From a virus: a DNA stretch of 64,000 nucleotides. Shown here in pieces: positions 7,177 through 15,617 of the stretch. A program made the translations under genes and the position numbers. The stretch is taken from positions 62,001 through 126,000 of the IMG/VR virus record IMGVR_UViG_3300042453_001086; one strand, 5' to 3'. Under the pieces are notes generated by a model. That model had not been told where the DNA came from. It searched no databases and worked only from the letters and a program-made list of their open reading frames with translations. Positions within the stretch are counted from its first letter, which is position 1, and each line of letters starts with the position of its first letter.

Positions 7177-10100
7177 TCAACTCCAAGTACCAGCAATAAT
7201 CGATGGGTTAGATGGACCCATAGCTTGAATCTCAAAGTATGAGTTGGTACGAGTATTTACAGTTGCGTTAGCAGTATCACTCTTGTTAAACTGAGGAGTT
7301 AATGTTCCACCAGTTGTTGAGTTTGATACGAAGTAACCTTCAAATCTTATCGCACAATCAGTTGTGACAGTTACTGCTTGAGTAACAGCAGTTGATCCAG
7401 TTGCAGTTGTATTTTGGAATAACAATGCAGTTGCGGAAGGTCCATTTGCTCCTATTGAGTTATATCTAAAGTTCGTTGGAGCGTTTGAGAATGTAAAGAG
7501 TAGGTTCCAAGTACCACTTGTAGTAGTTGACTTGGAAAGATAATAACATCCACTAAATTTATATAATGTGTTTGCTCTTAGTGGAGCGGCATCTTGAGTT
7601 GTTCCTGAGAATACGTTTCTGACTGTGTTTGTGGTTCCAGTCTGAGCGAAGTCAGCAGCAGCTCTTAAGATTTGTGGCGCGAGGATAATACCTCTTCCAC
7701 CTTCAGTAGTTGCAGAAGCATAGAAAGCAATCTGGTTATACTCAAAACCACCTTGAAGCGGAGATGTTAATAGTGCCGCTGATGATGGTGTGAATCTAAG
7801 AGGGGCTAATGTGGTAGTACCAGCAGGAACAATCAAACTATTTCTTACTGTAGTCGTTCCTGTTGTAGCACCGATAGTTAAAGCAGTTGATGCGTTGCCG
7901 ATATCCAACTGAGAAATGGTTGGAAATACTAAACCAATACCAGTCGAACCACTGACATTAGTATCGATCATGATTTCTTCAGTTACTAGAGCACCTGTTC
8001 CATCGGCAGCTGCTGGTTTCGAAGCAATATATTTTCCAGGGGCAAGTAAAAGGTTTTCACTAATATTAAATCTACCAGTAGTTGAAGAACCATCATATGA
8101 TATAGTTTTATCTGTGGTTCCTTTGATAGTCAAACCAGCACCCTGAATAGCAGAATCACCAGTGACATTTCCTCCTGCAAGAATGACGTTTACATCTTCT
8201 ACGATTAGTTCAGTGGTATTGATACTGGTTGTCGTTCCACTAACTTGTAAACTTCCTCCAACAATCATATCACCAGTAACATTGCTGTTTCCATTAACAG
8301 TCAAGTTTTTGTTTACGGCTTCTGATCCAACTGTAATATCTTCATTTGAACTAATGAAGTTAGTATCAACATATGTCTTAACTGCTTTTTGTGTTGGGAC
8401 AAATGAATCGCTACTTTCCGAACCTCCTAATGTAGCATCGGAATCAAACTTAGTGATCTGAACACCAACTTTAGTTCCATCTGCTAGTGCAAACTGTAGA
8501 TTGGATAGACCTGTCAAGTCAAATGCTGATGCATCAATGGTTGACTTACCAGTTGCTTGGTCAATCTTAAAGAACTGACCTACCTTAAAGTTACCATCTT
8601 GGTTAGTAGTTACATAATAAATTCTAGCAGGAGCGATGAAGTTAGTTTCCTTAGTTTCATCTGGTCTTATTATAGGTTCATCTGGGAAGTTGGTTGTAGC
8701 GATACCGCCAGTACCAATCTCAAGCATGTCGTGACCAGTTAGACGAATCTGACTGTAACGATAACGAATCTGGAGACGATTTCCGCTTCCTTCTGCAACA
8801 GATTTAACTGGGAAGAATGTTAGGATTGCAGTTCCAGGATTTGTTGAGGTCTTGAGATCTACTCTAAAGAACTCATTGTCAACCTTAATAAAATCATTTT
8901 CATTGATTGTTTTTGTTGCTATTCCTTCTTGATCTGTGAATGCGAAAACAGGAAGACCGCCATTACCAGTTAAAGAACTGTATGAAAGAACGTTTGAAAG
9001 ATTTGTTGTGTCTTGTCTCAGTGTGGTTACTGGAGTGTACTTAACTACAAATTTTACTACAGCGTTTGCTGGGAAGTTAGGTGAATCTTGGTCAGCATGT
9101 TCTTGGGCAATAGTTCCTTCCTGAGCTCTAGTAACAGTTACATAACTATTGAAAGCATCACTAACAACTGCTGTTGGTAGCATTAACTCATTACCTACTA
9201 GTAGATAAAGAGTTGTTGATGCAGTATTGTATGTAGCAAGAGCTGCTGTTACTCTTTCTGGATTTAAAATATTAATGTTAGTCGCTGAAGTTGAAGTTAA
9301 TAACTGACCAGGATTATCAATAAGAACTTGGTTATTTGTTCCAGTCAATAAACTATAAAGAGTAACGTCAGTTCCACCTACATGTGTTTCAGCTGGTCTA
9401 TTAACACCAGTTGGAAATGTTCCAGTTTTGGCAATAGGAATAGTTACTACAGTATTTTCTAAACTTGCTGTTCTTGTTACATCAAGAACTTTAAATGTAG
9501 CTGATGGACCATCACTGTAGTTTTCAATTTCTTGAATAACGTAGTTAATACCATCAATACTATCAGAAAATGTTACTGCACTAGTAATCTTTGGTTTTTC
9601 TGGTAGATTAATAACAGCAAACTTAGCACCTCTTGTTGCTCTGTTTGCAGCACTTTCACTTGGGGTTGCAGTTGGGAACTCGCTGTTTTCAATAACAGTA
9701 GATGCTTCTGGAATATTTACTGGTGGTGGATTGTTTGGATCTGCTCCTGTAATCTGAGCGCATCTTTGACCGTCACCGATAAATCCTGTGATTGGTTCGA
9801 TAAGAACTTTAGTATAATCATTACCAGCAAGAACATAAAGAACTCTTGCCTTACCCAATGCAGGTCTAACAGTACCACCAGCACCTAAAGTAGCGGTAGT
9901 TGTAGATGCAAACTGCACACCAGTAATAATACCATCTGTACCAACAATACCAGTAACCGTAAATGTGCCATTGAAAGCACTATTGGATACACCACTGATT
10001 GTAATTTGCTTACCAACTGCATAAGGATTAAATGGTTTAGTGGCAAATGAAACAGTGGCAGTTGTTCCATTTCCTACAACACCAGTAATACTAGTATTAT

Positions 10101-12492
10101 TTGCCGATCCTTCGTTAGAAATAATAGAACCTACTTGGAAATCTCCATTAATCTTTCCAGATTGAGCAATAGTTCCTAGTACTAAGTTACCATTAACAGT
10201 CGCTGTCGCAACTGCTGTTGTGGCATCATTATAGAAGTTTAATTCTGTGCCACGAATAGTTGCTTCAAGTGGAATCTCGGTTGGGTCAAATCCTCTTGCA
10301 GAACAACCATAGTTACCCCAAGAGTTGTTTCCGCCGAGGGAGCGCATACGAGCACCACCAGAGCAAGCATAACCAATATGAGCGTAGTAAGTAAAGCAAG
10401 AAACAATTTCTGAGTTTCCATTGTCCTTACACCAAATCGCAACACCCATTTCTGGGAACTGTGTTACGTTACCAAATAGTAAGCTTTGGTGACCAGAAGC
10501 AAAGTGAGATGGGTGATCTTTTCCTTCATTGACAGAACCATCTACAATAGCACCAACACCTTTAAATGAGTATGCCGCACAACTGTAAATATAAGGACTC
10601 TTAATAATATTCTGTGATACTAGGAATGGATTGATTCTCCAGAAAACGAACCCAACCTGACATTGTGTGATATCAGCAAGTTTGTTTCTTATTTCTTCCT
10701 CGATTGTCAATCCAGTTGTATCTGGCATAACAAAACCAGCATCGGGGTCTGGGTTGTTGAATACAAGATCCTTGAGCATCACACCTTCCGAAAGGAAGAA
10801 TAGAGTTGCTTTGGTGTTATCTAGATTTTCAACAGAAATGATATTTACTTCTGGTGCTGTTCCTAAATTAGTACCGTTTAAGAAAGTATCTGTATCGATA
10901 ATAGGACCGCCAGCAATGGTTTCAACATAAACCATTTTTTTGCGATTTGATTCTCCACTGCCCACGAGGGTAGCGTCAGTATCAGCGAAGTGAAGAACTC
11001 TTGCCGTTCTGGTTGCCCCTGCGACTGTATCAACAGTCAGTGTATCTCCTGGCTTTAATAAACATGTTGAATCAATGATTAATCTTTGAATCTTACTTAA
11101 ACCTGGACCTGGCTCGATAATAGTTCCTCTACTGTCGTCACCAACAACAGAACAATATGGCGGAACCGTAATAGGACACTCTTCGTCGTATACACCAGCT
11201 TTTACATAAATCGTTGCTGGGTTCTGTTCGTCGCAACCTTCTTGTGCAGCAATCTGAGTGGCGTACTTAACTGTTCTAAAAGCTCTTCCGATAGAACCGC
11301 CATATCCATCAGAAAAATCATCAACACCATCTAGGTTTACGAAGTAAACTTTTCTGGTTTTTGCATTACCCCATCCAGGAATACCATTTTCTGTAGCATA
11401 AAGAACCTGACCAGGATCTCCAATGGGCAATCTTGCGTTAGTGGCATTTGCTCTGTATAGAAGATCGCCTTTTGTTGTGATTGTACTTTCTTCATCACCT
11501 CTCGCAACTACAGACCAGAATCCATCTGCATCATTAGTTCCAGGATCTCTTCCTAAGTTATTGTAAGCAATGCTTACATAAGTACTAGAAGCTAGGGTGA
11601 TTACATCGTTCTTTTGATATGTTGTTTGGTCATCCCAATCACCTTTGTAAGATAAACCTTCGGAGATTAAACTCCATTTTAACGCACCATCTCCTGATTC
11701 ATTTGGAGCAATCCCAGCTACACTCGTAAGCATTTTAACGAATGTGTTTCCGCCAAAACGAACTACATCTCCAGGAACGTAAATGGTTGCTGGATTATAA
11801 ACACCTTTTGAATCAAAACCAATACTGATTACTTCCCAATCAGTACTAACATAGTTGTTTGGTTGCTTGTTAGTATTAATAGTTTTTGCGGTATATGAAT
11901 AACCACCAAAAAGAACGATGTCCCCAGGTTGATATTCCGTACTCGAATCCCAACTATCTTCAAACTTTACTGATTCTAAGTAAAGAGTAAACTTAGTAAT
12001 ATCAAATGCTGTCGTTGAAGTATGACCTAGATTGCATAGGTAAATGTTGTTTCCATATTTAACAAGATCATTGACTTTATACCAAGTGTTTTGCTGCCAA
12101 GTTCCTTTGTTTTCTGTGCCGTTATAAAAAAGATCCCAGTTACCAGCAAAGTTTGTTAGGTAAAAAAGATTTTGGTCGGATGGTGAAGTGTGGTTGTCTT
12201 TACAAATGTAAATATTACCACCATAACGCACAAGATCATTTTTAGCATAGAAAGTATTTGGTTGCCAAGAACCAGCATTTCTAATACCAGGAACATATAG
12301 TTCCCATCTTGGTGTACTTGCGTTGAGATCAACATCTTCCCATTGCTCTACTGAACCAGTAGAAGTGTGGTTAACCACACAAACGTAAGTATTACCTCTG
12401 AATGAGATAATGTCGTCCAGAACATAGGCGCGGTTTGGTTGCCATTCGCCAGTCCAGTTGAACTTTAGTCTACCTAATCTAAATTCAGCCAT
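7177..12492 (-). CDS. Giant tail fibre with carbohydrate-binding-like repeats, 1771 aa
   Basis: Predicted long adhesin. Residues about 14-340 hold six modules of the form W-x-Y-x-GD-V-x-YGGN-Y (for example GSWQPNTFYAKNDLVRYGG), like the CBM5/12 chitin/cellulose-binding fold. Next comes KGDLLYRANATNARLPIGD, a linker common in marine phage fibres. A region from about residue 383 (VYFVNLDGVDDFSDGYGGS, TIYVKAGVYDEECPI) looks like a right-handed beta-helix. Further on are FFKIDQATGKSTIDA and FVPTQKAVKTYVD, shared with the 1693-aa fibre, then NLTVNGNSNVTGDMIVGGSL and a C-terminal tip (LTSPLQGGFEYNQIAFY) related to the 540-aa fibre. The start has an AGGAAG leader. Binding specificity is unknown. Confidence 0.85.
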   Translation of the reverse strand: MAEFRLGRLKFNWTGEWQPNRAYVLDDIISFRGNTYVCVVNHTSTGSVEQWEDVDLNASTPRWELYVPGIRNAGSWQPNTFYAKNDLVRYGGNIYICKDNHTSPSDQNLFYLTNFAGNWDLFYNGTENKGTWQQNTWYKVNDLVKYGNNIYLCNLGHTSTTAFDITKFTLYLESVKFEDSWDSSTEYQPGDIVLFGGYSYTAKTINTNKQPNNYVSTDWEVISIGFDSKGVYNPATIYVPGDVVRFGGNTFVKMLTSVAGIAPNESGDGALKWSLISEGLSYKGDWDDQTTYQKNDVITLASSTYVSIAYNNLGRDPGTNDADGFWSVVARGDEESTITTKGDLLYRANATNARLPIGDPGQVLYATENGIPGWGNAKTRKVYFVNLDGVDDFSDGYGGSIGRAFRTVKYATQIAAQEGCDEQNPATIYVKAGVYDEECPITVPPYCSVVGDDSRGTIIEPGPGLSKIQRLIIDSTCLLKPGDTLTVDTVAGATRTARVLHFADTDATLVGSGESNRKKMVYVETIAGGPIIDTDTFLNGTNLGTAPEVNIISVENLDNTKATLFFLSEGVMLKDLVFNNPDPDAGFVMPDTTGLTIEEEIRNKLADITQCQVGFVFWRINPFLVSQNIIKSPYIYSCAAYSFKGVGAIVDGSVNEGKDHPSHFASGHQSLLFGNVTQFPEMGVAIWCKDNGNSEIVSCFTYYAHIGYACSGGARMRSLGGNNSWGNYGCSARGFDPTEIPLEATIRGTELNFYNDATTAVATATVNGNLVLGTIAQSGKINGDFQVGSIISNEGSANNTSITGVVGNGTTATVSFATKPFNPYAVGKQITISGVSNSAFNGTFTVTGIVGTDGIITGVQFASTTTATLGAGGTVRPALGKARVLYVLAGNDYTKVLIEPITGFIGDGQRCAQITGADPNNPPPVNIPEASTVIENSEFPTATPSESAANRATRGAKFAVINLPEKPKITSAVTFSDSIDGINYVIQEIENYSDGPSATFKVLDVTRTASLENTVVTIPIAKTGTFPTGVNRPAETHVGGTDVTLYSLLTGTNNQVLIDNPGQLLTSTSATNINILNPERVTAALATYNTASTTLYLLVGNELMLPTAVVSDAFNSYVTVTRAQEGTIAQEHADQDSPNFPANAVVKFVVKYTPVTTLRQDTTNLSNVLSYSSLTGNGGLPVFAFTDQEGIATKTINENDFIKVDNEFFRVDLKTSTNPGTAILTFFPVKSVAEGSGNRLQIRYRYSQIRLTGHDMLEIGTGGIATTNFPDEPIIRPDETKETNFIAPARIYYVTTNQDGNFKVGQFFKIDQATGKSTIDASAFDLTGLSNLQFALADGTKVGVQITKFDSDATLGGSESSDSFVPTQKAVKTYVDTNFISSNEDITVGSEAVNKNLTVNGNSNVTGDMIVGGSLQVSGTTTSINTTELIVEDVNVILAGGNVTGDSAIQGAGLTIKGTTDKTISYDGSSTTGRFNISENLLLAPGKYIASKPAAADGTGALVTEEIMIDTNVSGSTGIGLVFPTISQLDIGNASTALTIGATTGTTTVRNSLIVPAGTTTLAPLRFTPSSAALLTSPLQGGFEYNQIAFYASATTEGGRGIILAPQILRAAADFAQTGTTNTVRNVFSGTTQDAAPLRANTLYKFSGCYYLSKSTTTSGTWNLLFTFSNAPTNFRYNSIGANGPSATALLFQNTTATGSTAVTQAVTVTTDCAIRFEGYFVSNSTTGGTLTPQFNKSDTANATVNTRTNSYFEIQAMGPSNPSIIAGTWS
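11470..12455 (-). repeat. Six CBM5/12-like repeat modules in the 1771-aa fibre
   Basis: Six coding repeats of about 50-60 residues at the N-terminus of the fibre, starting at GEWQPNRAY, GSWQPNTFY, GTWQQNTWY, DSWDSSTEY, GVYNPATIY and GDWDDQTTY. The first three are the most alike and share the ending C-x(3)-HTS, while the last three have diverged. This suggests recent duplication at the N-terminal side. Confidence 0.75.
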
Positions 12493-12509
12493 TTTTATAC
12501 TTCCTGAGA

Positions 12510-13169
12510 TTAACGTGGTGATTGTGAATAATCATGGTTTCCGAACTTGGCAACCAAATAACCTTGATCATCGATATAGTAAGAGATTTTTCTCGCATCA
12601 AATCTATACTGTTGATATTTATCAGATGGGGAGTTTGAATATGTTTTTACCAACTCATCAACATATAAATGTAAATCTGATTGAGATGATTCTTCTTTTA
12701 TAAAAGTGGAAGAAACAATAATCTCATCGCCCACGGCAAAATCTTTGCCACCGTCAGTTACATTAATTTCGCTAATAACTCCATCAGAATCTCTTGTTAT
12801 AGAAACTGATAAATTTTTTCCTTTTTTATTGGATACTAATCCATTAACTACATATGTTTCATTAGCTTCTGACGTTAACTTAGTTCCTCCTGCAATAAGT
12901 TTCAGTCTAAGAACAGGTGCTTTTGCGTCAACATTATCTATTCCATCGAGTAAATCAGACAACTGAGTGTTTTCTTCGTTGAAAACATCAATGGTTCCTT
13001 CATCGGTAGGTCTTAGTGTGTTGTAATACAACATACCCTCGGAATCTCTTCTAAGTGCATGAAAATACCAACTAGTAGTAGTTCTTATTACACTACTAAT
13101 ATCTCCACTTCCGCCACCGCCGCCGCCACTACCAGAACCAGATAAATCACTACTTAAATATAGTGCCAT
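12510..13169 (-). CDS. Probable fibre-associated structural protein, 219 aa
   Basis: A 219-aa protein I do not recognise as a family. It opens with MALYLSSDLSGSGSGGGGGG, a glycine/serine linker at residues 10-23. A mixed region follows with HALRRDSEGMLYYN and an aspartate-rich LLDGIDNVDAKAPVLRLKLI. A GKDFAVGDEI segment is typical of beta-strand phage modules, and the C-terminus includes YQQYRFDARKISYYIDDQGY. The flexible start suggests an N-terminal tether to a larger assembly. It sits between two fibre genes with short gaps (17 and 11 bp) and an AGGAGAAA ribosome-binding site, so a fibre accessory or baseplate adaptor role is inferred from context only. Confidence 0.65.
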   Translation of the reverse strand: MALYLSSDLSGSGSGGGGGGSGDISSVIRTTTSWYFHALRRDSEGMLYYNTLRPTDEGTIDVFNEENTQLSDLLDGIDNVDAKAPVLRLKLIAGGTKLTSEANETYVVNGLVSNKKGKNLSVSITRDSDGVISEINVTDGGKDFAVGDEIIVSSTFIKEESSQSDLHLYVDELVKTYSNSPSDKYQQYRFDARKISYYIDDQGYLVAKFGNHDYSQSPR

Positions 13170-13180
13170 TTATTTTTCTC

Positions 13181-13870
13181 CTATCTTGGGAATACTCTCC
13201 AATATTGACCATCCCAAACTATTCTAACGATAGCATTAGAAACATCAAAAACATATTCAGTGTCTTCAATATTTGCTGAGTTTATAAAAGATGCATTAAC
13301 ATCTCCAGGAATCAATCTGACAAAATTTATACCCCAGGTTCCTTTGGAATCTATAAACTCTATACCTTCACCATCTTCTACAACTAACAATCCAGTGGAA
13401 GAATCAATCTCCGTTGTGCTTGGTAGTGTTATTTCTACGACATTATCTGATGTATCTACCAAATATAATCCTTGTGATTCTGCATTAAAATCAGAATCAT
13501 ATGGAACATATCTAGGAAGACCATTAAATGTGTCTGCCCACGTCATCCCATCACCAGTGGCTTTGAGGATTTGACCTGATGTACCACCAGAACCATTTAC
13601 GATCATTGTGCCGATGGCATAAAAATCGTCTAAAGTTTTATTTTTTAGGGTATCTGTGGTATTTCTTGCTACTAAAGTATCAGTAGAGTTTGGTATCGTA
13701 ATGGTTGCAGAACCAGCAGTAGCGACAAGTTGATTGCCACTTAACTTTAACGTATTAGAATCTGCGCTATCAAATGTGAGATTTCTTAGCTTTCGGTCAA
13801 TACTGATAACTTCAGTATTAACAATGGATAAACCATTTTTAACAGAAAAGTTTTTGTTTTCTAGTGCCAT
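13181..13870 (-). CDS. Small tail-fibre-like protein, 229 aa
   Basis: The protein contains the phage fibre linker NTTDTLKNKTLDDFYAIGTM and GTSGQILKATGDGMTWADTF, a motif found ahead of fibre tips. The C-terminal half is beta-rich and ends VRIVWDGQYWRVFPR, a short W-rich tip pattern. The NKTL linker is also present in the 540-aa fibre just upstream (QTLTNKTLTSPAINGG). It is the first gene after a terminator and late promoter (13908-13942), so it heads a unit with the 219-aa and 1771-aa genes. It may be a short fibre or adaptor carrying the 1771-aa protein (inference). Confidence 0.75.
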   Translation of the reverse strand: MALENKNFSVKNGLSIVNTEVISIDRKLRNLTFDSADSNTLKLSGNQLVATAGSATITIPNSTDTLVARNTTDTLKNKTLDDFYAIGTMIVNGSGGTSGQILKATGDGMTWADTFNGLPRYVPYDSDFNAESQGLYLVDTSDNVVEITLPSTTEIDSSTGLLVVEDGEGIEFIDSKGTWGINFVRLIPGDVNASFINSANIEDTEYVFDVSNAIVRIVWDGQYWRVFPR

Positions 13871-13907
13871 GAAGGTTCACTTTCCCCCCCACATAAGGTT
13901 TCATAGA

Positions 13908-13915
13908 TATTTATA
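13908..13915 (-). promoter_or_regulatory. Late promoter TATAAATA for the 229-aa/219-aa/1771-aa unit
   Basis: Perfect late octamer on the minus strand, 37 bases upstream of the 229-aa start. It shares base 13915 with the T-tract of the preceding terminator. The leader carries a run of seven G (plus-strand C at 13884-13890) before the start codon. Confidence 0.85.
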
Positions 13916-13942
13916 AAAAAAATCCCCCCGTGAGGAGGGATT
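13915..13942 (-). terminator. Intrinsic terminator after the 540-aa fibre gene
   Basis: Minus strand stem AATCCCTCC / GGGGGGATT (9 bp with one U-G pair), loop TCAC, followed by eight T residues (13922-13915). It begins about 20 nt after the stop codon at 13963 and runs directly into the late promoter. Confidence 0.85.
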
Positions 13943-13962
13943 GGAAAATATGTGAAAAAATA

Positions 13963-15585
13963 TCACGCAACAAAAGTTCCAATACTTCCAGCAGGTAATC
14001 TTCTTACAGTGTAGAAACTGCCTCTCTGCAGTGTAATACCGTTAGCAGAAGAAGTGACACGCAGACGAATGTTTCCAGCAGTGGTTGCATTTGCATGGAA
14101 GTAAGCTCTCACAACATGGTAGTGGTTACCAATGTTCATTGAGGGGGATGCTGGAAGTGCTAGAGAAGCAGCAGCACCAGTGCTAATGTGCTGACCAACC
14201 GTACCAGCGTTTTGTAAACCAATAGAGCTTAATGCAGCATATTGCCAGTTTTGTGTACTGACTAATGTGTATGTATGTGTGCCAGCAGTAGTGGTGCGAA
14301 TCCAATACATGTGATATTCAATCTCATAGTATGCACCAGCAAGGAAAGGAAAACTACTATTTGCAGGAAACGCATCAATAATAGCAGTACCAGTAATAGT
14401 AGTGTTATTTGCTGTTACTTGATGACGTGTGAGAACTTCTGCGTACTTTCTACCGTTGGTAGTATCACCGTTTGTTAAATACCACAAGTCCCCATCATAT
14501 TCAACGCAACCTGCTGCTGGAGATGACAATAGAGATCCATTCGTAAAATGAATAGGAGCTTTTGATGTAGTACCTGCTGCTGGTTTGAAAGAAGTATCTG
14601 CATCAATAACAATATCTCCAGTACCAGCTGCGCCAAGTCTTAGGTTAACATTGGTTTCTCCAACAGATTCAATCAGAGGTCCAGTAAGACCAGTAGCAGC
14701 ATTAGTAATCTTAACTTCATTGACAGCACTTGCAGTGACACCAAACTTTAAAAGTTCTGCACCATTACTATCTGCAATAAATCCATCGTTTACAAAACGA
14801 GGAGCAGTTAATGTTTTGCCAGATAGTATTTGTGATCCATCAATAGAAACAATATCACCAGCGTTTGTTCCACCGATTGTTTTACCTAAAACAGCAGATG
14901 AAGAAAGAACTACAGAACCATTGATTTCGTATGCTTTACCGCTAGCAAGGTTGAAATCTTCTGTGGAATCAAATCTCGCACCAGTATTATTATACTGAAT
15001 ACCAATACCAGTAGTACCTAGTGTGAATCCACCAGTATCTACACCAGCAGCAGTTGTTTGCCCATCACCTAAAACAATCAAAGGATCATTGATTGTCATT
15101 GTGGTAGAATCAATGGTAGTAGTAGTTCCAAGAACTTCTAAGTTACCTTTAATCTGAACAGTGCCAGTATCATTACCAACTACAGCTGGATCAATAACAA
15201 GAGTTGATGGACCTTGAATCTGAGCGCCAGTTCCAAGAATAATACTCTGGTTAATAGTACCATTGATAGTAACAGTGTCTGCAGAATCGCTTCCGAGGAT
15301 AACGTTACCATTTGCATCTAAGGATGTGAAAGCACCACTGTTTCTAGTGGTAGCTCCAATGGAAGCATTATTGATTGTACCTCCATTGATTGCTGGAGAT
15401 GTGAGTGTTTTATTGGTTAGAGTTTGGGTGGCAGTTCTGCCTACCATCTGCTGTCCTCCAGCAGTCACACCATCATGGACAACGACTACATCTAGGTCAG
15501 TATCTACAGTTACTTCAGCAAGAGCACCCGTAAAGGAGCTATGCTGAGTTGTAGTGCCCCTTCTAAACTGAACTTCTTTTGTCAT
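13963..15585 (-). CDS. Tail fibre, 540 aa, with Mtd-N-like head domain
   Basis: The N-terminus MTKEVQFRRGTTTQHSSFTG followed by VVVVHDGVTAGGQQMVG is the short beta domain seen at the start of the Bordetella phage major tropism determinant and many marine fibres. Next is the linker TQTLTNKTLTSPAINGGTIN, then a beta-repeat shaft (NLEVLGTTTTIDSTTMTIND) shared with the 1771-aa fibre. The C-terminal tip begins PAAGTTSKAPIHFTNGSLL and ends in a beta-sandwich-like segment (YHVVRAYFHANATTAGNIRL). The tip start resembles the matching region of the 1771-aa protein. The gene is bounded downstream by a strong terminator. No diversity-generating template or reverse transcriptase is visible nearby. Confidence 0.85.
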   Translation of the reverse strand: MTKEVQFRRGTTTQHSSFTGALAEVTVDTDLDVVVVHDGVTAGGQQMVGRTATQTLTNKTLTSPAINGGTINNASIGATTRNSGAFTSLDANGNVILGSDSADTVTINGTINQSIILGTGAQIQGPSTLVIDPAVVGNDTGTVQIKGNLEVLGTTTTIDSTTMTINDPLIVLGDGQTTAAGVDTGGFTLGTTGIGIQYNNTGARFDSTEDFNLASGKAYEINGSVVLSSSAVLGKTIGGTNAGDIVSIDGSQILSGKTLTAPRFVNDGFIADSNGAELLKFGVTASAVNEVKITNAATGLTGPLIESVGETNVNLRLGAAGTGDIVIDADTSFKPAAGTTSKAPIHFTNGSLLSSPAAGCVEYDGDLWYLTNGDTTNGRKYAEVLTRHQVTANNTTITGTAIIDAFPANSSFPFLAGAYYEIEYHMYWIRTTTAGTHTYTLVSTQNWQYAALSSIGLQNAGTVGQHISTGAAASLALPASPSMNIGNHYHVVRAYFHANATTAGNIRLRVTSSANGITLQRGSFYTVRRLPAGSIGTFVA

Positions 15586-15608
15586 TTTTCTATGTTACCT
15601 TTATTAGA

Positions 15609-15616
15609 TATTTATG
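15609..15616 (-). promoter_or_regulatory. Probable late promoter CATAAATA for the 540-aa fibre
   Basis: One-base variant of the late octamer on the minus strand, 23 bases before the 540-aa start, in the gap right after the stop of the 2191-aa gene. An AAAGGT ribosome-binding site lies between it and the ATG. Confidence 0.55.
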
Positions 15617-15617
15617 A

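Noticed and set aside
13884-13890. Run of seven G in the 229-aa leader as a phase-variation tract
   Set aside because: It is short for slippage-based switching and lies in a leader where a one-base change would not break the frame.
13963-15585. Diversity-generating retroelement suggested by the Mtd-N-like head domain
   Set aside because: No reverse transcriptase, template repeat or accessory gene is visible anywhere in the window. The head domain is common in ordinary phage fibres.
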